From positions 1 to 16,144 of the forward strand of contig SLAK01000225.1 in assembly GCA_007126855.1 (NCBI GenBank): DNA of 16,144 bases, in the 5' to 3' direction. Both the position numbers and the translations under genes were made by a program. Below are positions 15,079-16,144 of the stretch, piece by piece (the first letter of the stretch is position 1; the number at the start of each line of letters is the position of its first letter). The stretch is from Dehalococcoidia bacterium (GTDB lineage Bacteria > Chloroflexota > Dehalococcoidia > Tepidiformales > Tepidiformaceae). Under the pieces are notes generated by a model. It did not search any database and was not told the DNA's origin. It worked only from the letters and a program-made list of their open reading frames with translations.

Positions 15079-15404
15079 ATGACTACCGCAGATGCCGAAA
15101 GCCTAAGTTCGACACTGCTGGATGCCGTCGAGCTGATCCGCCCGATCATCGAGGAGCACCTTGCCGAGGGCGAGGCTCACTACGAGCTTGCGACACCCGT
15201 TTACGAAGCCTTGCGTGACTCGGGCCTCCTGCGGCTCTGGACCCCGGCCGCGTTTGGCGGGCACGAAGCGATCCCGCTGACGGCTACCGTGTGCTTGAGG
15301 CCATTTCCGGCATCGATCCGTCCCTGGGCTCCGGAAAGTGTCTTCCGCATGCGGCAAATCATCAGGCCATCAACCGCACCGCACGCCTTGGCGCGGTCGC
15401 CTGA
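15079..15404 (+). pseudogene. Frameshifted, truncated acyl-CoA dehydrogenase N-terminus
   Basis: The ATG at 15079 follows AAAGGA (15066-15071) at 7 nt. The first 64 codons read like the N-terminus of an acyl-CoA dehydrogenase: TLLDAVELIRPIIEEH, VYEALRDSGLLRLWTPAAFGGHE. Family homology then jumps to the +2 frame at about base 15270, where DPADGYRVLEAISGIDPSLG continues the family sequence (the ADP-turn and IDPSLG are typical). A one-base deletion near GAAGCGATCCC explains this. After IDPSLG the family similarity ends, and this second frame stops at 15402-15404. So the gene is both frameshifted and cut to about a quarter of its normal length. It ends 29 bp from the tRNA-Asn 3' end. It is not a copy of the intact gene at 12807; the sequences differ clearly. 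A sequencing error could explain the frameshift, but not the loss of the remaining two thirds. Confidence 0.75.
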
Positions 15405-15433
15405 GCCTGCGAATGGGCAATGGAGCATCGCTT

Positions 15434-15508
15434 TGGCTCCCCGGCAGGGATTCGAACCCCGAACCTATCGGTTAACAGCCGACCGCTCTACCGTTGAGCT
15501 ACCGGGGA
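15434..15508 (-). tRNA. trnN-GTT: tRNA-Asn (anticodon GTT)
   Basis: Read on the minus strand, the molecule folds fully: acceptor arms TCCCCGG and CCGGGGA (7 bp), D-stem GCTC/GAGC, anticodon stem GTCGG/CCGAT with loop CTGTTAA carrying GTT, T-stem CGGGG/CCCTG (one G-T wobble) with loop TTCGAAT. The discriminator is G and CCA is encoded (15434-15436). The U1-A72 pair with G73 matches bacterial asparagine tRNAs. An apparent plus-strand protein across this region is only tRNA antisense. Confidence 0.97.
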
Positions 15509-15520
15509 AAGCCTCTCTCT

Positions 15521-15549
15521 AGTGTCCGCTGGAGGGTGCGAAAGGGCAA
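15521..15549 (-). promoter_or_regulatory. Candidate promoter of tRNA-Asn
   Basis: On the minus strand a -35 box TTGCCC (15544-15549, four of six) and a -10 box GACACT (15521-15526, three of six) are separated by 17 bp, with the -10 box ending 12 nt before the mature tRNA 5' end. The spacing is right but the -10 match is weak. Confidence 0.35.
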
Positions 15550-15557
15550 GAGAACCA

Positions 15558-15574
15558 GCAGCGACTGTCGCTGC
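15558..15574. repeat. 17-bp palindrome upstream of tRNA-Asn
   Basis: GCAGCGAC (15558-15565) and GTCGCTGC (15567-15574) are perfect inverted 8-bp arms around a single T. It lies just behind the tRNA -35 region and about 180 bp before the MmgE/PrpD start. Could be an operator or a recombination half-site. The remaining 15575-15757 shows no gene; a weak -10-like TAGACT (15706-15711) lies upstream of the next gene. Confidence 0.45.
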
Positions 15575-15757
15575 CGAGAGAAAACGACCGGGGATACTTG
15601 CTGGCGCTTCTTCTTCCATTGCTGAGGCCCCACTGCCGGATAATCTGTAGGCCTTCAACAATCGTGCCCGGCGCGGCGCCTGTGCACGCCGGCACTGCCG
15701 CGGAGTAGACTGCACGCGCATACCCCCGCGGTTTCTGCCGCATTGCAGGTGTTGGCA

Positions 15758-16144
15758 ATGGCACAGCCCCGCATCGATTCACAGGAAACCCAGGACATCA
15801 CCCGCGCGCTCGTGCGAGCCGTGCGCGGCATCCGCTATGAGGAACTGCCGCCGGACGTGATCTTCCTGGCAAAACAGTGCTTGCTCGACTGGATGGGCGT
15901 AACCCTGGCCGGCCACGACGAGCCGCTCGTGCACATGCTTCGCGCGGAAATTGCCGACCAGGGCGGCCATCAGCAGGCCACGCTCGTCGGCAGCGGCGAC
16001 CGCGTGAGCACGCAGCAGGCGGCGCTGCTCAATGGCGCCGCATCGCATGCCCTGGACTTCGACGACGTTGCCTGGATGATGAGCGGCCATCCTACCGTGC
16101 CGGTGGCCCCCGCCTTGCTGGCGCTGGCCGAGTGGCACGGCAGC
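15758..16144 (+). CDS. MmgE/PrpD family protein, N-terminal part (3' truncated by window edge)
   Basis: The frame starts with ATG at 15758 behind AGGT (15747-15750) and is open to the last base (129 codons). The N-terminal helical domain of MmgE/PrpD is clear: ALVRAVRGIRYEELPPDVIFLAKQCLLDWMGVTLAG, GSGDRVSTQQAALLNGAASHALDFDDVAWMMSGHPTVPVAPALLALAE. The ALLNGAASHALDFDD and SGHPTVPVAPALLALAE segments are the family core and bear the residues that form the active site in 2-methylcitrate dehydratase. The family contains 2-methylcitrate dehydratases, related hydrolyases and other enzymes; the precise substrate cannot be told from this part. About two thirds of the usual 450 or so residues lie outside the window. 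It is read away from the tRNA gene. Confidence 0.9.
   Translation, partial: MAQPRIDSQETQDITRALVRAVRGIRYEELPPDVIFLAKQCLLDWMGVTLAGHDEPLVHMLRAEIADQGGHQQATLVGSGDRVSTQQAALLNGAASHALDFDDVAWMMSGHPTVPVAPALLALAEWHGS

Noticed and set aside
15405..15522. Protein continuing from the ACAD fragment through 15522 in frame one
   Set aside because: It reads through the antisense of the tRNA (RQGFEPRTYRLTADRSTVELPG is the typical tRNA antisense artefact).

Overview
The window is GC-rich, tightly packed bacterial DNA. High-GC codon use, a BTAD-AAA-TPR giant regulator, DUF3417-type glucan phosphorylase, scattered acyl-CoA dehydrogenase-like genes and a MmgE/PrpD gene would fit a member of Chloroflexota (a Dehalococcoidia/Tepidiforma-like lineage). 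This is inference from gene style; no marker gene in the window settles it.

Layout from left to right: (1) 1-747, the C-terminal part of a large serine recombinase, cut by the window edge. No other phage or transposon gene follows, so a mobile-element border may lie close to it. (2) 809-2797, a secreted/membrane protein that joins a Vps62-like domain to a polytopic membrane domain. (3) 2978-7069, a three-gene operon: a LolD/MacB-type ABC ATPase, a small ABM-fold (dimeric alpha/beta barrel) protein, and a 998-residue FtsX-type permease. The gaps are 1 and 8 nt, so the three are very probably co-translated as one exporter or lipoprotein/cell-envelope remodelling unit. (4) 7134-9269 on the minus strand, an alpha-glucan phosphorylase. 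(5) 9458-12679 on the plus strand, diverging from it, a SARP-like BTAD/AAA/TPR transcriptional regulator. The 188-bp divergent gap holds a 14-bp palindrome and a promoter that appears to give a leaderless mRNA for the regulator.

(6) 12807-14770, an acyl-CoA dehydrogenase-family flavoprotein and a nitroreductase-family flavoprotein in the same direction, each with a strong Shine-Dalgarno sequence and a hairpin in its upstream gap. (7) 14771-15508, a degraded stretch: a possible 29-codon minus-strand ORF, a frameshifted N-terminal fragment of a second acyl-CoA dehydrogenase, and an intact tRNA-Asn(GTT) with encoded CCA on the minus strand. The broken gene ends 29 bp from the 3' end of the tRNA, as expected for a scar of insertion or deletion at a tRNA gene. 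(8) 15758-16144, the N-terminal part of a MmgE/PrpD family protein running off the right edge.

The most unusual items are the Vps62-membrane fusion, the ABM gene placed between the two ABC transporter genes, the putative regulator/phosphorylase divergent pair, and the tRNA-proximal scar. No CRISPR array, rRNA, complete insertion sequence or evident defence system was seen.
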